Source of the DNA: JALZVT01 sp964611345 | Lineage (GTDB): Bacteria; Pseudomonadota; Gammaproteobacteria; Pseudomonadales; Azotimanducaceae | NCBI GenBank assembly: GCA_964611345.1 | Contig: CAZSYU010000167.1 | Location: forward strand, 1 to 5,678 | DNA length: 5,678 bases | Direction of reading: 5' to 3' | In this document: positions 1-5,678 of the stretch, piece after piece | Layout of the letters: each line of letters opens with the position of its first letter | Position numbering within the stretch: the stretch's first letter is position 1 | The notes under the pieces: model-generated | Told to the model about the DNA's origin: nothing | What the model saw: the letters and a program-made list of their open reading frames with translations, nothing else | The model's database searches: none | Translations under genes and position numbers: made by a program

Positions 1-11
1 GAATCGGTCAA
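1..11 (-). CDS. rnhA: Possible 5' end of rnhA (ribonuclease HI), only three codons visible
   Basis: Reading the minus strand leftward from the methyltransferase stop, a GGGGA ribosome-binding-like sequence (complement of 20-24) is followed after 8 bases by TTG ACC GAT TC, which would give Met-Thr-Asp-Ser. From family knowledge, the gene after this methyltransferase in Pseudomonas-type genomes is rnhA on the same strand, and some RNase HI proteins begin Met-Thr-Asp or similar. RNase HI degrades the RNA strand of RNA-DNA hybrids. Only 11 bases are present, so the assignment rests on gene order and the spacing of the putative ribosome site; it could equally be non-coding. Confidence 0.28.
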
Positions 12-41
12 AAGATTTATCCCCGTTGTTCTCCGCGCAGC

Positions 42-836
42 TTAAGGAAGACGCTGCGGAGGGTCTACCAGTTTGGGATAGGTGGCCCCCAGCAAAGCAA
101 CTCGTCGGCGCGGTGCTGCCTGCCAGTCGGGGCGCATGGAAACGCTCTGTTTGCGCACATGCATAACCACGATATTGCCCAGTGGTCCGGGTGAGCGATG
201 CAACAATCCGCGCAGGCTGTCCCAACCTGGCGCTTCGAAGGCTGCAGCAAAGAATGGGGGCCGATACAACGCGAACTGCGGCGCTACAACCGTCTCAAAA
301 CCCAACACAGCGAGCCAGTCGTTAAGTAGCAGCGGACTGAGGAAGTGCTTCGGCCCCGCTCCGAGCAGGCGCAGCAGAGAGAACGCACCGTAGCGATTGA
401 ACGCGCAGATTACCATTTGTCCACCCGGCGCAAGCACTCGCGTGGCTTCACGCAAAGCGGCACGCGGGTCGCGGGAGAGTTCCAGGGTATGGTGCAGTAC
501 CAGAGCGTCAACACACCCATTGCGCAAGGGGATGTCTTCGAGCGTACCGCTGAAACAGGACATGTCATCCAGTCGCATACCTGTGGGACTGGCTTCAAAG
601 GCCGCGGGGTTCACCCCACCAGGTGCGATCTGCGAGTTACTGAAAATACGATGCCGAACCATGCAGCGCCTCGACAAACCCGCAGTACCGGCGCTTACGC
701 CCGCCCACAGCAGGGTTTCGCCATGCATACGGCGCACGGCCCGTTCCAACAACGGGTTTTCGACCGTGAGTACGGTCTGGCCGAGGGTCGTCTGCAGCCA
801 GTTGGAGGCCTCACCGACTCTGGAACGGGGTTTCAA
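42..836 (-). CDS. YafS-type SAM-dependent methyltransferase-like protein
   Basis: A 264-residue protein, if it starts at the TTG at 836. The core resembles the class I (Methyltransf_11) fold: a degenerate glycine motif (LLWAGVSAG, about residues 42-50), then DALVLHHTLELSRDP (110-124), a helix, and VLAPGGQMVICAFN (134-147), typical of motifs post-II to III. A second half with LNDWLAVLGFETV (171-183) and a basic C-terminal tail (RRRVALLG, 243-250) matches my memory of the protein encoded between gloB/mltD and rnhA in gammaproteobacteria. Its substrate is unknown. The SAM-binding loop lacks the usual D/E-x-G-x-G-x-G pattern, as in relatives, so activity is uncertain. The TTG start is preferred because an AAGGAGA site lies 7 bases upstream; the first in-frame ATG, at 875 (277 residues), has no ribosome site and sits beside a palindrome. 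No signal peptide is seen, so a cytoplasmic location is expected. Confidence 0.85.
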   Translation of the reverse strand: MKPRSRVGEASNWLQTTLGQTVLTVENPLLERAVRRMHGETLLWAGVSAGTAGLSRRCMVRHRIFSNSQIAPGGVNPAAFEASPTGMRLDDMSCFSGTLEDIPLRNGCVDALVLHHTLELSRDPRAALREATRVLAPGGQMVICAFNRYGAFSLLRLLGAGPKHFLSPLLLNDWLAVLGFETVVAPQFALYRPPFFAAAFEAPGWDSLRGLLHRSPGPLGNIVVMHVRKQSVSMRPDWQAAPRRRVALLGATYPKLVDPPQRLP

Positions 837-843
837 ACGACGC

Positions 844-850
844 TCTCCTT
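844..850 (-). promoter_or_regulatory. Ribosome binding site that decides the methyltransferase start
   Basis: On the minus strand the sequence is AAGGAGA, a near-perfect Shine-Dalgarno, with 7 bases between it and the TTG at 836-834. The competing in-frame ATG at 875-873 is preceded by CACTGCAGTGCA, which has no purine-rich site. This favours the TTG start and moves the N-terminus 13 residues downstream. Confidence 0.65.
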
Positions 851-876
851 TTTGACGCCCTAACCGTTCTAACATT

Positions 877-888
877 GCACTGCAGTGC
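877..888. repeat. Perfect 12-bp palindrome in the divergent promoter region
   Basis: GCACTGCAGTGC is identical to its reverse complement. It has no spacer, so as DNA it could be bound by a dimeric regulator. It lies 41 bases upstream of the proposed methyltransferase start and 46 bases before the mltD start. A chance palindrome of this length is uncommon but possible in several kilobases; operator function is only inferred. Confidence 0.45.
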
Positions 889-891
889 GGT

Positions 892-901
892 TTTGCGCAA
901 A
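892..901. repeat. Perfect 10-bp palindrome in the divergent promoter region
   Basis: TTTGCGCAAA reads the same on both strands and starts 4 bases after the first palindrome. The two differ in sequence, so they would not be copies of one operator. Function is unknown. Confidence 0.35.
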
Positions 902-926
902 GTACCGCGCGTGAACGATAGTTAAC

Positions 927-931
927 GGAAG
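927..931 (+). promoter_or_regulatory. Weak ribosome binding site for mltD
   Basis: GGAAG lies only 2 bases before the TTG at 934 (4 bases counted from the GGA core), which is tight spacing. An in-frame stop, TAG at 919-921, rules out any start further upstream. No ATG occurs before position 1036, and starting there would delete the hydrophobic signal segment. TTG at 934 is therefore the best available start. Confidence 0.5.
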
Positions 932-933
932 AT

Positions 934-2445
934 TTGGTTCTGCAGCAATCCATTGTAACCCGCCCAGAGCCAACCGCGCCCAGACGAGCCAGCCGTCCCA
1001 GATGGTGGTCCAGCGCCCTGCTCACCGCGCTGATTATGGCATTTAATTTGCCTTTAAGCGCAAATGTAGAGGCGAACGTCGTGGCGAGCGAGGTCCCGCA
1101 GGCGCCCGCGCCCCAATCACTGTGGCCGTTGGTTCAGCAACACATGACCCTGGATCACCATCTGGACCACAAGGGCGTACAACAGGAAATCGCCTGGCTT
1201 CGGGCCCACCCCGACTTTCTGGAGCGCCTGGCCCCCCGGTTTCAGCGCTACGCCCCATTCATCGTTCAGGAAATCCAACGGCGTGACCTGCCGGCCGAAA
1301 TTCTTTTTGTTGCGGTGATCGAGAGCGCCCTGAATCCGTATGCGTTTTCACCCGGTGGCGCGGCGGGTTTATGGCAATTCATGCCTGCCACCGGCAAACG
1401 CTTCGGCTTAAAGCGCGACTGGTGGGCTGATGAACGCCGAGACCCGGTCCTTGCGACCATCGCGGCCCTCGACTATTTGGAGTTACTGTATCGCCGGTTC
1501 GACGACTGGTACCTGGCCATCGCCGCGTATAACGCCGGCGAAGGCCGTATGAGTTCCGCCATTCGACGCAGTGGCCACAAAGATTTTTTCAAACTTCGCC
1601 TCCCCAAAGAAACCCGGGGTTACATTCCACGCTTGTTGGCCTTTGCAGCGGTGTTCAGCGATCCGCACAAGTACGACCTGAATCTGCCGTTTATTGCGGC
1701 CCGCGTAGATTTGCAAAGCATAGATACCGGTAGTCAGTTCGACCTTACCCAGGCAGCTACCGCCCTGGGTGTCACCGTAGAGAAACTCTATGAATGGAAT
1801 CCTGCGCTCAATCAATGGGCGACTCATCCGAACGGACCGCACCGTCTGCTGGTCTCCCACCTGCACCAGGATGCACAGACACATATCGATACGGTGCCAG
1901 AGAATCAACGCTTACTCTGGCGTCGCTACACCATAGCTTCCGGCGACACACTCAGCGAGATTGCGGCGGCGAACAACACCGACATCGACATGCTGATGCA
2001 GGCTAACAATCTGCGGACTCATGTGATCCGTAAGGGCAGCTCCCTGTTGATCCCGACCGCAGCCCAGGGTCCTGACGAACAGCTCAAGCCGCCCGCCCGG
2101 CGTCGCGGTGAAGGGCAAAAGAGCTATCGCGTGGTCCGCGGCGATTCGTTGTCAGAAATCGCCCAGCGCTTTGGAGTATCGATGCGGGAACTCATGCGCA
2201 GCAACCAGATCGGCCCCAAGGCGACGCTGCGAGTGGGACAAAAACTGATTATCCCAATACCGGCGGATGACCGGGTAAAGGCCATAAAGTACCGCGTCCG
2301 ACAAGGCGACTCGCTGGCACTGATTGCCGCCAGATTTAACGTAACTGCAAAAGATATCCGCAGTTGGAATGCGCTAAATCTGACAAAATACCTGCAACCT
2401 GGACAACGATTGCAACTCTATGTGGACATCACTGCGGCTAACTAG
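934..2445 (+). CDS. mltD: Membrane-bound lytic murein transglycosylase D with three LysM repeats
   Basis: A 503-residue periplasmic enzyme that cleaves the MurNAc-GlcNAc bond of peptidoglycan with formation of 1,6-anhydroMurNAc. Residues 24-43 form a hydrophobic signal segment with likely cleavage after A43 or A47. The SLT/goose-lysozyme-like domain spans about 95-240: catalytic Glu is E130 in AVIESALNPYA, followed by GGAAGLWQFMP (141-151) and AAYNAGEGR (197-205). A conserved bridge at 269-310 (FDLTQAA to PHRLLVS) is weakly LysM-like. Three clear LysM glycan-binding repeats follow at about 331-374, 398-441 and 452-497; E. coli MltD (452 residues) has two. Unusually, there is no lipobox: the protein contains no cysteine at all, so it is not lipid-anchored as E. 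coli MltD is. The n-region before the hydrophobic core is long (about 23 residues). It overlaps the next gene by 26 bases, and gloB, its common neighbour, is absent. Confidence 0.96.
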   Translation: MVLQQSIVTRPEPTAPRRASRPRWWSSALLTALIMAFNLPLSANVEANVVASEVPQAPAPQSLWPLVQQHMTLDHHLDHKGVQQEIAWLRAHPDFLERLAPRFQRYAPFIVQEIQRRDLPAEILFVAVIESALNPYAFSPGGAAGLWQFMPATGKRFGLKRDWWADERRDPVLATIAALDYLELLYRRFDDWYLAIAAYNAGEGRMSSAIRRSGHKDFFKLRLPKETRGYIPRLLAFAAVFSDPHKYDLNLPFIAARVDLQSIDTGSQFDLTQAATALGVTVEKLYEWNPALNQWATHPNGPHRLLVSHLHQDAQTHIDTVPENQRLLWRRYTIASGDTLSEIAAANNTDIDMLMQANNLRTHVIRKGSSLLIPTAAQGPDEQLKPPARRRGEGQKSYRVVRGDSLSEIAQRFGVSMRELMRSNQIGPKATLRVGQKLIIPIPADDRVKAIKYRVRQGDSLALIAARFNVTAKDIRSWNALNLTKYLQPGQRLQLYVDITAAN

Positions 2446-3727
2446 CCGGTACGTTACTCAACTCAGCGCCCTGCTCGCGACCTTATGTTCCCTGCAGGCT
2501 TGCGCACAAGGCGCAGATACGGAACTCACCGCCCTACCCGCGAACTCAATTACCGCAAGCGCTGCAGTCGTTGCGAGCGAACCACAGGTAAGCGCTGGCC
2601 CGGAGAACGCCTATCGCCGCGCCTACCTGCAGGGCAACGCAGCCCACGGCTGGGAACCTGGTCAGGTCGGCAAACCGGAAGAATTCTGGAATCAACGCAT
2701 CAATGATCTGCCGGTGAACCCTGAATCGGCCGCGGTTACCCGCTATCTGGGTTATGTCTCGCGCAAAGTTAAAACCGACCGAACGACCGAGTTTTTTGGT
2801 CAGTTCGATCTCGGCAAAAAAGTGAATGGCGAGAACTATTCGCACCATGTTCTCGAAGCCGATGCCAACACGCCGCGTTACGACTTCACCCCTAGACTCA
2901 CCAGCAATGGTTACCCGGTCGATGAGTTTTACTCACCACACTGCGACTATATCGCGATGCCAGTGCCACCAAATGGACGGCTGCAGGGCGAGGCGGACTA
3001 TCGGTGCACGGGCAATGGCGACTGCCACCTCTATGTGGTCGAGAAGGACAGTGGCAGACTCTACGAACAATGGCGAGCGGATAATCCTGGCCCCGACAAA
3101 AAGGCGTACGCCGGCGGCTGCACGAATGTATGGGACCTAAGTCAGGTGCAAGAGCAAGATCTGCGCGGCCTCGCCTGTACGTCTGCTAACGCCGCGGGCA
3201 TTCCGTACATTCCATTGTTGGTGACACCGGGAGAAATAAAGTCCGGCGTGATTCGACACGCTCTCGCCTTTACGTTGCCCAACGGCTGGGTTGAGCGAGA
3301 CACCTTCGCCCGTCCGGCTACCCACAACCCCCTCAGAAGCCCAGGCTGGGGCGAGGCGGAAGCAGCACCAGGCCAGCCCATGCGCTATGGCTCACTGTTT
3401 CGTCTGCGCCAGGATTTTCGTATTTCACGCTGGTGGCCGCCGTCACTGAAAGTCATTCTGCAAGCCTTGAAGGACTATGGCATGTACCACATCGATGGCG
3501 GACCAAGGATGATCATTACCAGCAACGATGCCTTCTCAGAACATCACTGGGACGATCCGGACATCGCTCTGAACCCATTCGATATGACCCAAAAAGCACG
3601 ACTGTCCTGGGAAGACTTTGAGCTGGTGTCAGCCCCCGACCAGGTCGGTCGTATGGGTGGCAGCGATTGTAACCGTCAGCAGATCGACGAGACAGAGCGA
3701 ACGCTCCGCGGCCAGCAGAAGCAGTAA
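2420..3727 (+). CDS. Uncharacterised outer-membrane lipoprotein coupled to mltD
   Basis: A 435-residue protein of unknown function. Residues 1-27 are a lipoprotein signal: basic start, hydrophobic 11-25, then the lipobox L25-Q26-A27-C28. Alanine at +2 (no Asp) favours outer-membrane sorting. An Ala/Ser/Thr-rich linker runs to about 60. The mature part has five further cysteines in its folded region (C175, C196, C202, C234, C253) and C417 near the end, so disulfides are likely in the periplasm. Recognisable blocks are VWDLSQ (237-242), LACTSANAAGIPYIPLLV (251-268), GVIRHALAFTLP (276-287), PMRYGSLFRLR (320-330), ILQALKDYGMYHIDGG (346-361) and HHWDDPD (375-381). From memory, this order of blocks resembles secreted proteins of unknown function in actinobacteria and other bacteria; I could not verify this. 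ATG 2420 is the only start that keeps the signal peptide. It lies inside mltD, so translation is probably coupled. It ends with tandem TAA stops (3725-3730). Confidence 0.9.
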   Translation: MWTSLRLTSRYVTQLSALLATLCSLQACAQGADTELTALPANSITASAAVVASEPQVSAGPENAYRRAYLQGNAAHGWEPGQVGKPEEFWNQRINDLPVNPESAAVTRYLGYVSRKVKTDRTTEFFGQFDLGKKVNGENYSHHVLEADANTPRYDFTPRLTSNGYPVDEFYSPHCDYIAMPVPPNGRLQGEADYRCTGNGDCHLYVVEKDSGRLYEQWRADNPGPDKKAYAGGCTNVWDLSQVQEQDLRGLACTSANAAGIPYIPLLVTPGEIKSGVIRHALAFTLPNGWVERDTFARPATHNPLRSPGWGEAEAAPGQPMRYGSLFRLRQDFRISRWWPPSLKVILQALKDYGMYHIDGGPRMIITSNDAFSEHHWDDPDIALNPFDMTQKARLSWEDFELVSAPDQVGRMGGSDCNRQQIDETERTLRGQQKQ

Positions 3728-3746
3728 TAATACTAAAGCGACCGAT

Positions 3747-3786
3747 TGGCCTGCTTGCTGGCCTGCTATCAGCTGCTAGAGCAGGC
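3747..3786. repeat. Short direct repeat and hairpin at the convergent gene junction
   Basis: TGGCCTGCT occurs at 3747-3755 and again at 3759-3767. The second copy contains GCCTGCT (3761-3767), which pairs with AGCAGGC at 3780-3786 to form a 7-bp GC-rich stem with a 12-base loop; the first copy could compete for the same arm. The right arm overlaps the last codons and stop of ppiD (TAG, complement of 3776-3778). The hairpin could act as a terminator for either gene, but no T-tract follows it on either strand, so it is not a typical intrinsic terminator. Confidence 0.35.
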
Positions 3787-5674
3787 GTCGAATAGACGCA
3801 TTTTCCCGCAGGGTGCGTTGAAAGCCCGTAAACTCGAGATCGGCACTCAGACGCGTGATCTGGGCTTTGACGGCCGCCAGCTCGCTGTCTGTCAGGGTGC
3901 CCTTAGAGCCGTCTTTCACGGCGCTCACAACCACCAAGGCGCGGTCCCCATTAGCCAGCTCCGCAAGTCCTGCTGAACGCCCGCCGTCTGCAGGGCGATT
4001 CACCTCAAACGCCTTCTGCACCACCTCACGCGGCGCACCTGTATCCTGACGGCGTGCGCGCGCCACACGCGACCAACGCAGTTGGGCTGCGTCTGCAATA
4101 GCCGTTGTCGCCTCACCTGCAAGCAAACGGTCGTACAACTCGGCCGCCTGGCTCTCCACCGCAATGGTTGCGGCGTCAGACTTTAGCTTGGTCAAAATCT
4201 GCGCGCGCACCTCACCCAGGGGTTTCTTTTCGGGCAGATACTGCTCGGTGACTCGCACCACAACCACAGACTCATCATTCAGGCGAATCGCCGGCGAGTT
4301 ATAGCGGTCATCCAACACTTCCGTATCAAACACCGCAGCGCGAAGATTGGCGTCGGAAAAAATACCTGCACCGTTGCTGCGATTGATGCCCGTGGCGGTT
4401 TGCGCCTCTAGCCCAAACTCGGCCACTAAATCGGCCAACGAACCGCTCTCGCTGTCGCGTGACGCTTCATCCATTTTGGTTTGCAATTCTGCAAGGCCCA
4501 CAAGAGCGGCCGAACGGCGCGCTTGCGATTCCAGCAACGTGCGCTGTTCGGAAAACTCGGGGTAGCTCGTCTGTTCGGTTTGTTCCAGGCGGATAAGGTG
4601 CACACCAAACTGACTAACCACCGGTGCAGACACCTCACCGATTGACAAGCTGAACAACGACTCTTCGAAGGGTCCCACATAGGCCCCGCGACCCGCAAAC
4701 CCCAGATCGCCACCATTCACCTTGGAACCTTCGTCGGCTGATAATTCCTTCGCCAGTTCCGCAAACGACTCGCCGGCGTCAAGGCGGGCCTTGGCAGCGT
4801 TTATCGCCGCAATCGCTGCCGCTTCATCAACATCGTCGCCCACCTCAATCAAAATGTGTGAAGCACGGCGGCGCTCTTCCGGGGTGAACTCAGCCTTTGC
4901 GGCGTCGTATTCCGCCTGCAGATCGGCCTCGAGGGGTGCGTATTGTTCGCTGTTAACGAGCGTCGCCAAAGGTTGTCGAATGTACTCAACATCAACAGTT
5001 TCGTCTGTCATGTAATCCGGACTGTTCGCCTCATAGTCCGCCGCAATCTCATCCTCGGATATTTCCGCAGCCGCGGCAGCCACACTTTTTTCAACCAACA
5101 GATAAGCAATGTCTCGAGTTTGACCAAACAACGCGGCGGCCTGCTCGAGCTCCCAGTCGAACAATACGGGCGTGTCAGAAAATCCGGCGCTCAACTGGCG
5201 CTGCACCAAAGATCCGGCAGCTATCTCTCTGTAGCGCACCGGAGTCAGGTTGTTCTGCGCGAGCAACATGCGATAGGTGTCGGGATCATACTTGCCATCG
5301 ATCTGAAACGTTGGATCGGTCATGAGGCTTTTGTCGACCTGAAAATCCGATACGGCAAGGCCAATGCCTTCAGTGGCCTGCTCCAGCAGCCTCTGCTCCA
5401 CCAGCATATCCAGTGTGGACCCCTGCAGTAGTGCAGGATCGATCAAATCCGGGTCAGCGTTCTCGCCCAACTGGACGAGTAACTGTTGACGCCGACGCTC
5501 AACAAAATTATCCAGTTCGGCCCTGGAAATCTCCACCCCGTTGACTTTCGCCGCCGACGGATTCGAGTTATCGAAAAAATTGAACGCCCCAAACCCAAAT
5601 GCACAGAGCACAAAAATTAGCGCACCAACAATAATCTTGAAGAACAGCGAGTCAGTGCGATCGCGCATTTCCAT
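3776..5674 (-). CDS. ppiD: PpiD, membrane-anchored periplasmic chaperone with a parvulin domain
   Basis: About 632 residues, close to the 623 of E. coli PpiD. The order is a short cytoplasmic N-terminus (MEMRDRTD), one membrane segment at about 11-34, a SurA_N-like chaperone region (about 42-200), a parvulin PPIase domain (about 270-366) and a C-terminal chaperone region. Parvulin marks are RASHILIE (270-277), GGDLGFAGRGAYVGPFEESLF (in parts, 321-341) and SQFGVHLIRLE (354-364). PpiD sits at the periplasmic exit of the Sec translocon and assists newly exported proteins. The protein is notably acidic. ATG 5674 is used here, but TTG at 5677 and ATG at 5668 are in frame, and the reading frame is open to the window edge, so the real start could lie upstream. 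No ribosome site is visible to decide it. In relatives ppiD follows hupB and lon, which would lie beyond the right edge. Confidence 0.95.
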   Translation of the reverse strand: MEMRDRTDSLFFKIIVGALIFVLCAFGFGAFNFFDNSNPSAAKVNGVEISRAELDNFVERRRQQLLVQLGENADPDLIDPALLQGSTLDMLVEQRLLEQATEGIGLAVSDFQVDKSLMTDPTFQIDGKYDPDTYRMLLAQNNLTPVRYREIAAGSLVQRQLSAGFSDTPVLFDWELEQAAALFGQTRDIAYLLVEKSVAAAAAEISEDEIAADYEANSPDYMTDETVDVEYIRQPLATLVNSEQYAPLEADLQAEYDAAKAEFTPEERRRASHILIEVGDDVDEAAAIAAINAAKARLDAGESFAELAKELSADEGSKVNGGDLGFAGRGAYVGPFEESLFSLSIGEVSAPVVSQFGVHLIRLEQTEQTSYPEFSEQRTLLESQARRSAALVGLAELQTKMDEASRDSESGSLADLVAEFGLEAQTATGINRSNGAGIFSDANLRAAVFDTEVLDDRYNSPAIRLNDESVVVVRVTEQYLPEKKPLGEVRAQILTKLKSDAATIAVESQAAELYDRLLAGEATTAIADAAQLRWSRVARARRQDTGAPREVVQKAFEVNRPADGGRSAGLAELANGDRALVVVSAVKDGSKGTLTDSELAAVKAQITRLSADLEFTGFQRTLRENASIRRLL

Positions 5675-5678
5675 CAAC

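Larger units (their letters stand above)
837..933. promoter_or_regulatory. Divergent intergenic control region between the methyltransferase gene and mltD
   Basis: These 97 bases separate two genes transcribed away from each other, so promoters for both must lie here or overlap the coding starts. Two perfect palindromes sit close together, GCACTGCAGTGC at 877-888 and TTTGCGCAAA at 892-901, and GTTAAC occurs at 921-926. I could not find a convincing sigma-70 pair in either direction; GATAGT at 917-922 is a weak -10 candidate for mltD but would put the transcript start almost on the start codon. The existence of promoters is inferred from gene orientation. Confidence 0.5.

Noticed and set aside
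345..863. Plus-strand open frame of 172 codons, and an overlapping one at 397-855
   Set aside because: Both lie opposite the methyltransferase gene, have a Gln/Arg/Thr/Ser-rich composition typical of antisense frames and show no recognisable motif.
852..880. Candidate sigma-70 promoter for mltD using TTGACG at 852-857
   Set aside because: At 16-18 base spacing the -10 positions read as ATTGCA, TTGCAC or TGCACT, which do not resemble TATAAT.
945..1010. Tat-type twin-arginine signal in MltD (R17-R18)
   Set aside because: The residues after the arginine pair are A-S-R-P, not the x-F-L-K type consensus, and lytic transglycosylases are exported by Sec.
876..1025. N-terminal extension of the methyltransferase frame up to position 1025 on the minus strand (327 residues in total)
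   Set aside because: The extension runs antisense to the start of mltD, encodes a Cys/Arg-rich stretch unlike the family, and a strong ribosome site points to the TTG at 836.
1483..1908. Minus-strand open frame of 141 codons inside mltD
   Set aside because: It is antisense to the well-supported transglycosylase domain and has no domain features or ribosome site of note.
3761..3786. Intrinsic terminator at the convergent junction
   Set aside because: The stem is good, but neither strand carries a run of T after it, so only a repeat/hairpin is reported.
3746..3976. Plus-strand open frame of 76 codons after the lipoprotein gene
   Set aside because: It overlaps the convergent end of ppiD almost completely and lacks any recognisable feature.
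4943..5431. Plus-strand open frame of 162 codons inside ppiD
   Set aside because: It is fully antisense to the SurA_N region of ppiD and shows no motif; a shadow of a long GC-rich gene is the simpler reading.

Overview
The window looks like a chromosomal segment of a gammaproteobacterium with moderate to high GC. The evidence is gene content and order: a YafS-type methyltransferase next to mltD, probably followed by rnhA, and a full-length SurA_N/parvulin PpiD. A marine lineage such as the Cellvibrionales is possible from the general style of the proteins, but that is a guess. Nothing marks the region as mobile: I see no transposase, integrase, tRNA, rRNA or CRISPR array.

Layout, left to right. 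(1) Positions 1-11 on the minus strand may be the first codons of rnhA, running out of the window. (2) 42-836, minus: a class I SAM-dependent methyltransferase-like protein of the YafS type. (3) 837-933: a compact divergent control region with two perfect palindromes. (4) 934-2445, plus: mltD, a membrane-bound lytic murein transglycosylase with three LysM repeats, lacking the usual lipobox. (5) 2420-3727, plus: a 435-residue lipoprotein of unknown function whose start codon lies inside the end of mltD. (6) 3728-3775: a short convergent gap with small repeats and a hairpin. (7) 3776 to the right edge, minus: ppiD, a membrane-anchored periplasmic chaperone with a parvulin domain; its true start may lie just outside the window.

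Three of the four main products act in the cell envelope. MltD cuts and binds peptidoglycan, the lipoprotein is probably anchored in the outer membrane facing the periplasm, and PpiD assists proteins leaving the Sec translocon. The overlap of mltD and the lipoprotein gene suggests joint expression. ppiD is convergent and is probably a separate unit, normally found near lon and hupB. The methyltransferase belongs to the dnaQ/rnhA/gloB/mltD neighbourhood, but gloB is missing from its usual place between the methyltransferase and mltD.

Overall this is mostly an ordinary housekeeping region. The least explained element is the conserved-looking lipoprotein coupled to mltD; smaller points are the loss of gloB, the apparent use of TTG starts on both sides of the divergent promoter, and a PpiD parvulin domain that keeps most catalytic-type residues.
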